From the NCBI RefSeq assembly GCF_039534085.1, contig NZ_BAAAUT010000027.1:37456-101455 (forward strand): DNA of 64,000 nucleotides, read 5' to 3'. Source of the stretch: Planomonospora_B alba. Its GTDB lineage: Bacteria > Actinomycetota > Actinomycetes > Streptosporangiales > Streptosporangiaceae. The notes below the pieces were generated by a model. It made no database searches and was not told the DNA's origin. It was given only the letters and a program-made list of their open reading frames with translations. Positions 33,527-41,394 of the stretch are shown here, in pieces (the first letter of the stretch is position 1; every line of letters starts with the position of its first letter). The position numbers and the translations under genes are program-made.

Positions 33527-33895
33527 TCAGCGCCCGGCCAGCCGCGACCGCAGCGCCTCCAGGTCGGGCACGAACCACACCTGCGTGCCCCGGTTGCTCT
33601 CCCCGACGAAGTCCCGCAACGCCGAACCGGCCTCCAGGTGGCGGGAGATGTCGCCCACCACGGCGAACCCCAGCCGGTAGTTGACGAACTTCTGCACGAT
33701 GCCGCCCGCCACCCGCGTGCGCAGCCGGAAGAAGTCGTCGGTGAGCCGGGCGACGGGCACCGCCGCCCAGGTGGCCCCCTGGGAGAACATCTCGCCGATC
33801 ACGTCGGCCGCCTCGCGCTCGCCGCGCAGCGCGGGGCCGTCCGCCGCGCACACCAGCACGGGCGTGCCGGACAGGTGGTGCAGTACGTCAGGCAT
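33527..33895 (-). CDS. DUF4180 protein
   Basis: 122 residues from ATG 33895, with GGAAGGAA ten bases upstream. The sequence opens MPDVLHHLSGTPVLVCAADG, has IVQKFVNYRLGFAVVGDISRHL in the centre, and ends RDFVGESNRGTQVWFVPDLEAL, all of which are the DUF4180 family signatures as I know them. No function is established. The upstream AT-rich patch (about 33960-34010) contains TTGAGG and GATACA-like hexamers on the minus strand and is the probable promoter. Confidence 0.85.
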   Translation of the reverse strand: MPDVLHHLSGTPVLVCAADGPALRGEREAADVIGEMFSQGATWAAVPVARLTDDFFRLRTRVAGGIVQKFVNYRLGFAVVGDISRHLEAGSALRDFVGESNRGTQVWFVPDLEALRSRLAGR

Positions 33896-34103
33896 GAGGA
33901 CGGATTCCTTCCCAGTGAGGACACCGAGCCAGCGGCCGTTCCGCCGGACAGAAGCGACACTCCTCAAATTACTGTATCATCCTCATTTATAGGGAACCTC
34001 AAGTGAATATAGATGAAGTTACGTTCTTGGATGGAAGTCCCCATCGGACCGGGCCCGACGGGGGCGCCGCGTCTCCGCCCGCCGCAAGGAGCGGACCCGG
34101 CCC

Positions 34104-34268
34104 ATGAGCGACGACGGCCCCGAGCCGCTCACCATCGGATGGCTCTCCGAGCGCACGAGGGATGCCGGTGCGCACTGTTACGGCAGAGCCAGCCGCCCGA
34201 TGGATGCCGTCGGGCGGCTGGACGAGCGCTCCGCGGCCCGGCCACTAGACGAGCAAGAGGGCGTTTGA
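34104..34268 (+). pseudogene. Short ORF cut by IS5-type DNA (doubtful)
   Basis: 54 codons from ATG 34104 with AAGGAG twelve bases upstream. The first ~46 codons look like ordinary high-GC coding DNA; the end falls in what looks like the terminus of the adjacent IS5 remnant. It may be the 5' end of a host gene truncated by the insertion. I do not recognise the product and it could be spurious. Confidence 0.3.
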
Positions 34269-34294
34269 TCCTGAGAGCTCTGTCTGATCCATGT

Positions 34295-34834
34295 TCAGGC
34301 GCCGCGCCAGGCCGGGGCGGATTCGCCGGTGAGACGGCGGGACATGAGATCGATCATGGCGACGTGGGTCATGGCTTCGGAGCGGGCGGGCAGCGCCTCG
34401 TAGTCGCGGACCAGGCGGCGGTGGGCCATCGGCCGGCCGATGGTCCGCTCCACGGCCCAACGCCGGGGAAGCGGCGTCGATCCCCTGGTGGCCGGGTCGC
34501 GACGGACGACTTCGACGTCGATGCCCAAGCCGGCGCCGTGCTCGACGACCTTGGTGCGGTAGGCGCTGTCGGCCCAGGCCTTGGACAGGCTCGGGTGCGT
34601 GGTGGCGGCGGGCGCGTTGGTGGAGGTCTTGACGCTCTGGCTGTCGATCAGGCAGGCCGTCGGCTCGGGATCGCGGCCTCCGCAGTGCGGACGGGCGGCC
34701 GATGTCCAGGCCGCCGCCTCGGCGTTCGGCGCGCCAGGCGCTCAGCGGGGGTTCGATGAGCGCCCAGCGTGCGTCGGACAGGTCGCTGGGGTACGGTCGC
34801 CGCTCGGTCGCGTCTTTGGCGTACTGCGCGGTGG
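34295..34834 (-). pseudogene. IS5-family transposase remnant
   Basis: Two pieces of one transposase in different frames. The N-terminal piece near 34700-34815 reads RRPYPSDLSDARWALIEPPL and SAWRAERRGGGLDIGRP; the C-terminal piece, up to the stop at 34295, reads GIDVEVVRRDPATRGSTPLP then RRLVRDYEALPARSEAMTHV and ends RRLTGESAPAWR. Between them much of the DDE core is missing and the frame changes more than once. The start codon is also lost. It therefore cannot encode an active enzyme. The copy's edges are near 34250 and 34850; exact terminal repeats were not resolved. Confidence 0.8.
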
Positions 34835-35066
34835 ACGCGCCGGTCAGCCGATTGCGGGATCCGCCGCAGATGAAGCACGACACGACAGTTGACCGTGCGG
34901 GCCAGCAGGGCGCGGATGTACGCGGCCTGCCCGGGCCCTCTCCCGCAAAGGCCACCCCCATGGGCGGGTGGGCGGTGCCGACCGGCTCCTAAGCCCCGTG
35001 GTATCCAGTTCTTCCTACCCCGGCAACCGGATATCTCACGGGCCGACAACGAGCAAGGATCACGCA

Positions 35067-35657
35067 GTGACGCTTGAGGACCAGCGCGCCCATATTCTCT
35101 CGGGCCGGATGTACAACGACCTCACCGACGAACTGGTCCAGGCGCGGCAACGTACCGTGCTGCTGACCACCGAATACAACAACAGCTTCGGGCAGCCGCA
35201 GCACGAGCGGGAGGCGATCCTGCGCCGCCTGCTGCGCGAGGTCGGACGGGACTGCCACTTCGAGCCGACGTTCCGCTGCGAGTTCGGCTTCAACATCAGC
35301 ATCGGCGACCACTTCTACGCCAACTTCGACTGCATCATGCTCGACGGCGGCGGCATCACCATCGGCCACCAGGTGCTTTTCGGTCCCCGCGTCGGCATCT
35401 ACACCAGCAACCACGCCCTCGACGCCGCCGAACGCGCGGCCGGTGCCTGCTATGCCAAGCCGGTGACGATCGGCGATCGCGTCTGGATCGGCGGTGACGT
35501 CACCATCAACCAGGGCGTGACGATCGGTGATAACACGATCATCGGTTCCGGCAGCGTGGTCACCCGCTCGATCCCCTCCGGCGTTATCGCCGTCGGCTCC
35601 CCCGCCCGGGTGCTGCGCGAGATCACCGAGGCGGACAAGAGCGGCTACCGACCCTGA
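35067..35657 (+). CDS. Sugar O-acetyltransferase (maltose/galactoside acetyltransferase type)
   Basis: 196 residues from GTG 35067 (AAGGA eight bases upstream). The N-terminal Mac domain (5-55) has ILSGRMYNDLTDELVQARQR; a left-handed parallel beta-helix of hexapeptide repeats runs 70-185 (INISIGDHFYANFD-like, then ITIGHQVLFGPRVGIYTSNH, WIGGDVTINQGVTIGDNTII). The catalytic His in TSNHALD and the terminal VGSPARVLREI are intact. It acetylates a sugar hydroxyl using acetyl-CoA. Lower GC than its neighbours and a position between two transposase remnants suggest horizontal arrival; the gene itself looks complete. Confidence 0.9.
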   Translation: MTLEDQRAHILSGRMYNDLTDELVQARQRTVLLTTEYNNSFGQPQHEREAILRRLLREVGRDCHFEPTFRCEFGFNISIGDHFYANFDCIMLDGGGITIGHQVLFGPRVGIYTSNHALDAAERAAGACYAKPVTIGDRVWIGGDVTINQGVTIGDNTIIGSGSVVTRSIPSGVIAVGSPARVLREITEADKSGYRP

Positions 35658-35684
35658 CTTGCAGCTGAGATTGAAGGGCTGAGG

Positions 35685-36257
35685 TTACGGCGGTTCAAGG
35701 ATGAAGCCGGTCTGAGCGATGAAGCCGTCCAGCAGCCCGGGCCGGTACCGCATCCGCTTGAGCGTGGTGGCGACCATCGCGGCGAGTTCGTCGATGTCGC
35801 GCGGGGCGAGATCGGCCAGGGCCCGCTTGAGCGCCGGCCACACGCCCTCGACCGCCTTTCAGCTCCGGCGCGTGAGACGGCAGCGGGAAGACCGCCGGCC
35901 ACGGGCGGGCCGCGATCATCGCGCGCATCACCCGGGACAGGTGGCGGCGGTCGTTCGCTGGTCTGCGGCATAGCCGTGTGCGGCCGGGCCCCGTTCCAGC
36001 TCGGCCTTCAACCGCTTCAGCCGGGCCTCGTCCAGGCGGCATTTGTCTCCGCCGGGGCCCTTGGAGGCCAGGGCTTCGGTGCCGCCGGCCTGCCAGGCGC
36101 GGTACCAGCGGTTGGCCGACATCCGGCTGGCCCGGAACCGGCGGGCCACCTCCGGTGGCGGCACTCCGTGGGCGAACAGGTCCGCGGCCTCGAAGTGCAG
36201 CTGCTCTCGCTTGGCGCGTGCGGCGGCGGCCGACCCGCCGCCTTCGGGATACCTCAT
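35685..36257 (-). pseudogene. IS630-family transposase remnant
   Basis: N-terminal part (from ATG 36257) has the IS630 helix-turn-helix region: FEAADLFAHGVPPPEVARRF, NRWYRAWQAGGTEALASKGP and ELERGPAAHGYAADQRT. The C-terminal part, in another frame, has HAPEL followed by VEGVWPALKRALADLAPRDI and ends at TAA 35687-35685. The DDE catalytic middle, about 150 residues, is deleted and the frame is broken, so it is inactive. Together with the IS5 remnant it brackets the acetyltransferase gene. Confidence 0.75.
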
Positions 36258-36899
36258 GCTCCCGGTATGACCGGCCTGGGGCGATCGTCACGCTCTCCTG
36301 GAAGCCGCCGGCTGCCACCGCGCCGTCCTCACATAAGGCTACAAAACGGAATATCTGGCCGAAAGGTTATGCGGGCCCGAGTCCTCCCACACCCGTCAGC
36401 ACCGAAGATGCCCTACCGCCAAAATTCGGTCCGATTCTCCCCGGAGGCCGAGAAAGCCCAGGGTTCCCGCGAACTCGAAGGTCGGCACTGGACCGTCGGG
36501 GCGGTCTGAGCGGTTATGCATCCTTGGATTCGCCAAGACCCACGGTCGTTCAGGGCCGGCCGGCCTCGGAGCGGCAACAGGCAGTGCCCCGGACACGGCG
36601 ACGGCGGCTGGCCCGGCCCGGTGAGCGGCTGGGACACCTGAGCCGGTGTACGGAGCCCACCCTCGCGTGGGCAGGCGTTCTCTGGGACAACACTCGACCC
36701 CGGACCAAGGCATCCATGGACGGGCCGGCCGCGCGCCTCCTCGTCTTCACTTCCACTACAAAAACCTCAACGGCGAGGAGAAGGCTTCACCGATCCCGAG
36801 ATCTGTTCAACTGCTGGACCGGCGTCTTCTGTGCAGAGAACGCCCGGCTCATGGAGCTATGGCGGCGATGGAGGACTCAGGGAACTGTGGGGTTGTTCC
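36258..36899. other. Gene-free stretch with lower GC
   Basis: About 640 bp between the IS630 remnant and a TetR gene. Only short random ORFs without ribosome sites or family resemblance are present. Composition is less GC-biased than the coding DNA around it. It probably is decayed mobile DNA, but I recognise nothing in it. Confidence 0.5.
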
Positions 36900-37562
36900 T
36901 CATTCCGGGCGGGGCTTCGGGTCATGGGAATCCTCCCCTGCGGAAGGGCTGCGCGTCTCGGTCAGCAGGCACAGCTCGTCACGGACGATCGCGCGGATGG
37001 TCTGCGGGGTGAAGTTGTGGGGGTAGGTCGCCGTCTGCAGCGTCAGGCCGTCCATGAACACATGAAGCCGCGCGGCCTGCCGCTCCAGGCCGGCCTCGGC
37101 GAACTCCTGCCCGATCTCCGGCGACGGCATGTCGTGGCAGGAGGCGACCGCAAGGCGGCAGATGTGGCGTTCGCCCGCCCAGGCGGTGCTGTGCAGCTCC
37201 GCCAGGGACTCGTCGACGCGCGAGCGCACCAGGCACGCCAGCCACACGTCGACTTCGACGCGGCGGTCGTCGTCCAGCGGAAGGAGCTCTTCGAGCATGA
37301 GCCGGGCACGCTCCAGCCCCGGCAGGTCCGCGTGCAGGTGCCCGGCGATACGCGCGGCGACGTTTCTGCCGATCGCGTGCGCGGCGAAGGCGAGCAGGCC
37401 GCGCTTGGTGTCGAAGTAGTGGCGCAGCCCGCCGACCGAGACGCCCGCCGCCTCGGCGACCTTGCGGACCGTGGCGCCCTCGATGCCTTCTCGGCTGATG
37501 ACCTCCCATACGGCACGGACGAGCTCGTCGCGTCGCTGCGCATGGTCGACGATCTTCGGCAT
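36900..37562 (-). CDS. TetR-family regulator (BetI/TetR_C_6-like)
   Basis: 220 residues. HTH at about 8-55: VRAVWEVISREGIEGATVRK then AGVSVGGLRHYFDTKRGLL; the SVGGLRHYF variant is typical of the BetI-like subgroup. The C-terminal domain contains LERARLMLEELLPLDDDRRVEVDVWLA, also common in this subgroup. Divergent from a CPBP protease gene with 45 bp between; a 37-bp inverted repeat overlaps that gene's promoter and start, marking it as the probable target. Confidence 0.9.
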   Translation of the reverse strand: MPKIVDHAQRRDELVRAVWEVISREGIEGATVRKVAEAAGVSVGGLRHYFDTKRGLLAFAAHAIGRNVAARIAGHLHADLPGLERARLMLEELLPLDDDRRVEVDVWLACLVRSRVDESLAELHSTAWAGERHICRLAVASCHDMPSPEIGQEFAEAGLERQAARLHVFMDGLTLQTATYPHNFTPQTIRAIVRDELCLLTETRSPSAGEDSHDPKPRPE

Positions 37563-37574
37563 GCCCCTATTATC

Positions 37575-37611
37575 GCACGCTCGTACGGTTTCCTATAAAG
37601 TACAAGCGTGC
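37575..37611. promoter_or_regulatory. TetR operator over the leaderless CPBP promoter
   Basis: Arms GCACGCTCGTAC (37575-37586) and GTACAAGCGTGC (37600-37611) are inverted with one mismatch. The 13-bp spacer contains TATAAA (37594-37599), the -10 of the CPBP gene, and the right arm covers its GTG start. Occupancy by the TetR protein would block RNA polymerase directly. Confidence 0.7.
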
Positions 37612-38513
37612 TGAATAAGACGCCGCAGCGAACGCCACACCATCGGATCCTGGGACCGGGCGTGCTGATCGCCGGCCTGAGCGTGCTCTTCGCATCGGCG
37701 CTGTGGCTGGCGCTGGCCACCGGCGGCGAGATCCGCTACACGGCCGACCATGCCGGTACCAGGCCGATGTGGCACGTCTGGATCCCCGTCCTGGTGGGAG
37801 TGGTGCTCACCCGGCTGATGCCGTCACCGGCCCGGGCGGTTCCCGCAGATGGTGCACCGGCCACCCGAGGGCTCCGCTTGCAAGCGGGCGTCCTTCTGGT
37901 CTCGGCCGTGCTGTTCGCGGCGGGGCTGCGAGTGGTGACCGACAGCGGCCACGGCGCCGAGCCCGCGCACACCGTCTTGAAGCTCGTCCTGCTGCTGGCC
38001 GTGCCGGTGCTGGTGTTCCGGCTGTCGCGCCCCGGCGTCGTTCATCGGGAGCCGGTGCAGGAGGGGCCCGTGGCCTGGCGCCGCTACGGGCCGGTAGTGC
38101 CGGTGGCGGCCTGGCTCGTCCTCTCCCACGCCGGACCGTTCGTCCGGCCGTCCGGCGACAGCGCCTGGGCGGCGGATCTGGACCCCGCCGCGCTGCTGAT
38201 CGCCATGATCGTGGTCTTCGCCGTCAACGCCCTGCTCGAAGAGGTCTTCTACCGGCGGTGGCTCCAGACCCGATGGGAGCACATCATCGGCCGCTGGCCC
38301 GCCATCGTGCTGGCGAGCCTGCCCTTCGCGGCCTGGCACATCGGCATCCACGGCAGCGGCCACCTTCCCACGGATCTCGCCTCGGTCCTCGTCCACCAGG
38401 GGGTGCAGGGTCTGTTCCTCGGCTACCTGTGGAGCCGCTACCGGCTGATGTGGCCCATCCTCACCGTTCACGGCACGATCAACGCCGGCCCCGTCCTACT
38501 GAGCATGCTGTAG
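37608..38513 (+). CDS. CPBP-family intramembrane metalloprotease
   Basis: 301 residues from GTG 37608. TATAAA ends eight bases before it and there is no ribosome site, so a leaderless transcript is likely. About eight membrane helices. The CPBP motifs are present: EEVFYRRWLQTRW (motif 1, E-E-x3-R), PFAAWHIGIHG (motif 2, His) and LTVHGTINAGP (motif 3, H-x3-N). Bacterial relatives process peptides or provide bacteriocin self-immunity; the substrate here is unknown. Controlled by the divergent TetR regulator. Confidence 0.88.
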   Translation: MLNKTPQRTPHHRILGPGVLIAGLSVLFASALWLALATGGEIRYTADHAGTRPMWHVWIPVLVGVVLTRLMPSPARAVPADGAPATRGLRLQAGVLLVSAVLFAAGLRVVTDSGHGAEPAHTVLKLVLLLAVPVLVFRLSRPGVVHREPVQEGPVAWRRYGPVVPVAAWLVLSHAGPFVRPSGDSAWAADLDPAALLIAMIVVFAVNALLEEVFYRRWLQTRWEHIIGRWPAIVLASLPFAAWHIGIHGSGHLPTDLASVLVHQGVQGLFLGYLWSRYRLMWPILTVHGTINAGPVLLSML

Positions 38514-38723
38514 CGCCTGTCGGCCGACGGAGCGGAAGCGGCCGATCACCGCCGGGCAGCCGGTGCGCCGCAGACGCAGGGTGATCGAATCCATTCGGTA
38601 ACCATCCGCTGGTTCTCACGGAAAGTGTCGGGGGCGTCACCTAAGGCCTGTCCTGTGAATCTTTCAGGAGTTCAGCCGGGTCACCGATGTCGTAGGCATG
38701 GTGCACCGAGGGGAGCTCACCGA

Positions 38724-39194
38724 TCAGCAACGGGAGCAGACCTGACGGCCGACGGATTCGCGGTGCAGGACGGAGAGTTTCTCGAGGTATCCCACGGCTC
38801 GTGAGACGGTGCCGTGGGTGATCCCGAGCCGGCAGGAGAGCTGCGCGGCGGAGACCGGGGCCTCCGCGATGATGAGCGACGCGAGGACCGCGGACGCCGT
38901 TCGAGGTAGGCCCCTGTCGTGGAACAGCGCGGACAGCGTCCGGATCGCGTCGGCCGCAAGGCCGTCCCGCTCCGTTGCCGCGCCGACCGGCCCGCGTCGT
39001 GCCGGTGGCGTGACGGAGCCGGGCGAATGCGACGCGGCCAGATAGGCGGCGGTGCCGCCGGCGCGGCTCACCTCCCGGCTGACCGTCGACGTGGGTCTGC
39101 CCAGCCGGCGTGCGACGGTGGCGTACGAGTCGCCGGCGGCCAGCCCGTCCGAGATCACCTGCCGTTCCCGGGCGGTGAGCCTGCGACCTGGCAC
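38724..39194 (-). CDS. GbsR/MarR-like regulator, short and possibly C-terminally truncated
   Basis: 156 residues from GTG 39194 (GAGAGGGGA upstream). The N-terminal HTH_38-like part reads RRLTARERQVISDGLAAGDS then RLGRPTSTVSREVSRAGG, an IS30-type helix-turn-helix found at the front of actinobacterial GbsR/MarR-type regulators. The second winged HTH at about 105-150 has LSCRLGITHGTVSRAVGYLEKLSVL. Relatives continue about 70 more residues; here a stop follows shortly after SVGRQV, consistent with a frameshift. It is divergent from the truncated CPBP gene. Confidence 0.65.
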   Translation of the reverse strand: MPGRRLTARERQVISDGLAAGDSYATVARRLGRPTSTVSREVSRAGGTAAYLAASHSPGSVTPPARRGPVGAATERDGLAADAIRTLSALFHDRGLPRTASAVLASLIIAEAPVSAAQLSCRLGITHGTVSRAVGYLEKLSVLHRESVGRQVCSRC

Positions 39195-39208
39195 CAGATC
39201 CCCTCTCC

Positions 39209-39275
39209 GTTGCAATAGAAGAACCGTGTGCAACGAATCCATCCCTCGCGTTGCACCGGATCGGCCTCTTGCAAC
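39209..39275. repeat. Cluster of GTTGCA-type half-sites
   Basis: GTTGCAA (39209-39215), TGTGCAAC (39227-39234), GTTGCAC (39250-39256) and TTGCAAC (39269-39275) alternate in direction at about 20-bp intervals between the divergent GbsR-like and CPBP genes. A fifth copy (ATGCAAC) lies near 39333-39339. Spacing near two helical turns suggests a multi-dimer operator for the regulator. Confidence 0.55.
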
Positions 39276-39352
39276 AGCATTCTGCGGCAAGCAACCGGAC
39301 AATTCTATCGTTGCGGATTGCGGAAACAATCAATGCAACGGAGGTGGTCCGC

Positions 39353-39994
39353 GTGCCCGGTCCTTCATCTTTCAGCCGACGTCCCGCTCCCTCGACCGCG
39401 GGCCGCCTGCGGTCGGCGATCGAGGGCGGACGCCACTCCTGGGCGACATCGCTGGCGCTGCACCTCCTGCCCGGCATACCCATCGTTCTGGCGTACCTCC
39501 TCCTCACCGGACCGCTCGTCCGCGCCATCGGATACCCGCCGTTCCTGGCCTGGGTGCTGGCGATGTGCCTGGGCCTGGTCCCGGTGCAGCTCGGCACGCT
39601 CTTCTGGCTCGGCGCGCGTCCCGGCGGGCGCCGGCCGCTTCGCGGCGTCGTGGCCTACGCGGACAGGCCCATACGCCGGTGGCCGCTCGCCGGCATGGTC
39701 ACCGGACTGGTGCTGTGGATCTTCGTGACCGGCAGCGTCGCCCAGCCCGTCGACCGCGTCCTGCAGGAGCGCGTGTTCGCCTGGCTCCCGTGGGCGTCAG
39801 AGGTCTCCGGCACGACAGGCACCTTCACCGGCCATGCGGAATCGAAGGTCGTGACGACTCTCGCCGTGTCGCTGATCCTGTCGGGCGTGCTCGGCCCGGT
39901 GACCGAGGAACTCTACTTCCGTGGATTCCTCCTGCCGCGGCTGCCGACCGGCCGCTGGGCGCCCGCCGTGAACACCGCCCTGTTCTCTCTGTAG
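39353..39994 (+). CDS. CPBP-family intramembrane protease, truncated
   Basis: 213 residues from GTG 39353 (GGAGG eight bases upstream). Membrane helices and the first CPBP motif (TEELYFRGFLLPRLP) are present. The frame stops at ALFSL directly after NTALFSL, where family members continue with the second and third His motifs and two helices. The missing end has been replaced by an MFS fragment on the opposite strand, so catalysis is unlikely. Confidence 0.8.
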   Translation: MPGPSSFSRRPAPSTAGRLRSAIEGGRHSWATSLALHLLPGIPIVLAYLLLTGPLVRAIGYPPFLAWVLAMCLGLVPVQLGTLFWLGARPGGRRPLRGVVAYADRPIRRWPLAGMVTGLVLWIFVTGSVAQPVDRVLQERVFAWLPWASEVSGTTGTFTGHAESKVVTTLAVSLILSGVLGPVTEELYFRGFLLPRLPTGRWAPAVNTALFSL

Positions 39995-39996
39995 CC

Positions 39997-40378
39997 GAGG
40001 GCCAACTGAAGGTGCAGGTTGAAGATCAGGCCGAACCCGGAGAAGGCAGCGAAGTAGATCATCCCGGTGGCCATACCGCCGAGGAAGGCCCGCTTGCGGA
40101 ACAGACCGGGCAGGATGAGGGGATCACCGCCGCTACGGCTCTTGCGGATCTCATACCGGCGAAGGCGGCGAACACCGCGACGGAGGCCGCCTGGAGTTCC
40201 CGGGGCGGGAACATCTCCTTCATCATGCCGAGCCCTTGGGGGACCATGCAGGCGCCGAATGCGGCCGGCGATGTCGCCGAGCCTGCCGCCGACCAGCAGG
40301 CCGGCGCTCATGGCCAGGGTGTAGGCCACCCCGAGCCATCGAGGGTGGTAGTACCGGCAGGGGCAGGGCGTCGGTCAT
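39997..40378 (-). pseudogene. MFS transporter remnant
   Basis: On the minus strand LAMSAGLLVGGRLGDIAGR and later GGDPLILPGLFRKRAFLGGM followed by FAAFSGFGLIFNLHLQLALG are pieces of a DHA2-type major facilitator. They lie in different frames with most of the protein missing. The end at about 39997 adjoins the truncated CPBP stop. Confidence 0.7.
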
Positions 40379-40444
40379 TGCTGTTCCCAGGAGGTGGAAG
40401 CGAGCGTCCCCTTCGAGAGGGACGCCCGGGGTGGCCGAGGATGG

Positions 40445-41305
40445 TCAGCGGAAATCGGATACGTGATCGCGGGCCCATGCGGCGTAGCTGCGCGGGGGGC
40501 GTCCGGTGACCTGTTCCACGTCCGGCCAGACCCGCATCAGCGCCGACCAGTCCTGATCGGCGTAGCCGCCGCCCTCCGGGTCCTCGCCGCCGTACTCGAC
40601 GAAACCCAGCATGAGGTCGGCCGACTCGGCGGCGAATCCCCCTTGTGCCTTCAGCAGCTCACGGGCGCGCTCGCGGCTGACCTCCTCGTAGCGGACCTCC
40701 TCTCCCAGCGCCGCACCGATGGCCGCGACCTGCTCGCGAACGGTGACCAGGCCGGGCCCCGTCACGGTGTACGCCTTACCGTGATGGCCGCCCCGCAGCA
40801 GCGCGGCGACGGCGACCGCGGCGATGTCGGCCTCGTGGATCAGGTTCATCGGCTCGTCCGCGAAGGGGTAGCGCACCACTCGTTCGGCCCTGATGGACGG
40901 CGCCCACAGCTGCAGCATGTTCGTCATGAACCCGCACGGCCGCACATGCGTCCATTCCAGCCCGGACTCCTCCACCGCCTGCTCCACCGAGCTGACGTGC
41001 AGGCCGGCGGTCACCGACGCCGCCGACAACACCACGATGCGCCGCACACCGGCCTGACGGGCCAGCGCGACGACCTCGCGGGCGCGCTCCTCCACCGGGA
41101 ACAGGTACATACGCTCCACGCCGTCCAAAGCAGCGGCCACGCTCGCCGGCTCGGCCAGATCGCCCTGGACGACCTCCACCTGCGGCGGCAGCTTGGCCGC
41201 CGCAGGGTTGCGGGTCAGCGCCCGCACCTGCGCGCCCGCCCGTACGAGCTGGTCCACCACGTGGCGGCCGACGATCCCCGTCGCCCCGGTCACCAGGATT
41301 TTCAT
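40445..41305 (-). CDS. NmrA/SDR-like NAD(P)-binding protein
   Basis: 286 residues from ATG 41305 (GGAGAA six bases upstream). It opens with MKILVTGATGIVGRHVVDQL, the GxxGxxG dinucleotide fold, then VVQGDLAEPASVAAALDGVE. RIVVLSAASVTAG replaces the classical active-site Tyr-x3-Lys, as in NmrA/QOR-like atypical SDRs. C-terminal half binds substrate (EDADQDW-like region is not conserved). Probably a quinone or enone reductase, or a redox sensor. It is divergent from a WYL regulator, with the palindrome 41352-41376 in between. Confidence 0.88.
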   Translation of the reverse strand: MKILVTGATGIVGRHVVDQLVRAGAQVRALTRNPAAAKLPPQVEVVQGDLAEPASVAAALDGVERMYLFPVEERAREVVALARQAGVRRIVVLSAASVTAGLHVSSVEQAVEESGLEWTHVRPCGFMTNMLQLWAPSIRAERVVRYPFADEPMNLIHEADIAAVAVAALLRGGHHGKAYTVTGPGLVTVREQVAAIGAALGEEVRYEEVSRERARELLKAQGGFAAESADLMLGFVEYGGEDPEGGGYADQDWSALMRVWPDVEQVTGRPPRSYAAWARDHVSDFR

Positions 41306-41351
41306 ATGCGTTTCTCCTGCTGTGTCGTTCACGAGGGCTACGCTAGAGTGC

Positions 41352-41376
41352 CTTCCGGTCACTTCCTGACCGGAAG
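41352..41376. promoter_or_regulatory. Palindromic operator at the WYL/NmrA locus
   Basis: Arms CTTCCGGTCA and TGACCGGAAG are perfect 10-bp inverted repeats around CTTCC. It sits 18 bp before the WYL-regulator start (41395) in the divergent promoter region. Core TCA-N5-TGA equals that at 18777-18805. Confidence 0.75.
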
Positions 41377-41394
41377 CTGAGAGAACCTGGGAAC

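Noticed and set aside
36396..37012. Overlapping short open frames in the 36.3-36.9 kb gap
   Set aside because: None has a ribosome site or a recognisable motif, and frames on both strands are equally open, as expected for non-coding GC-rich DNA.
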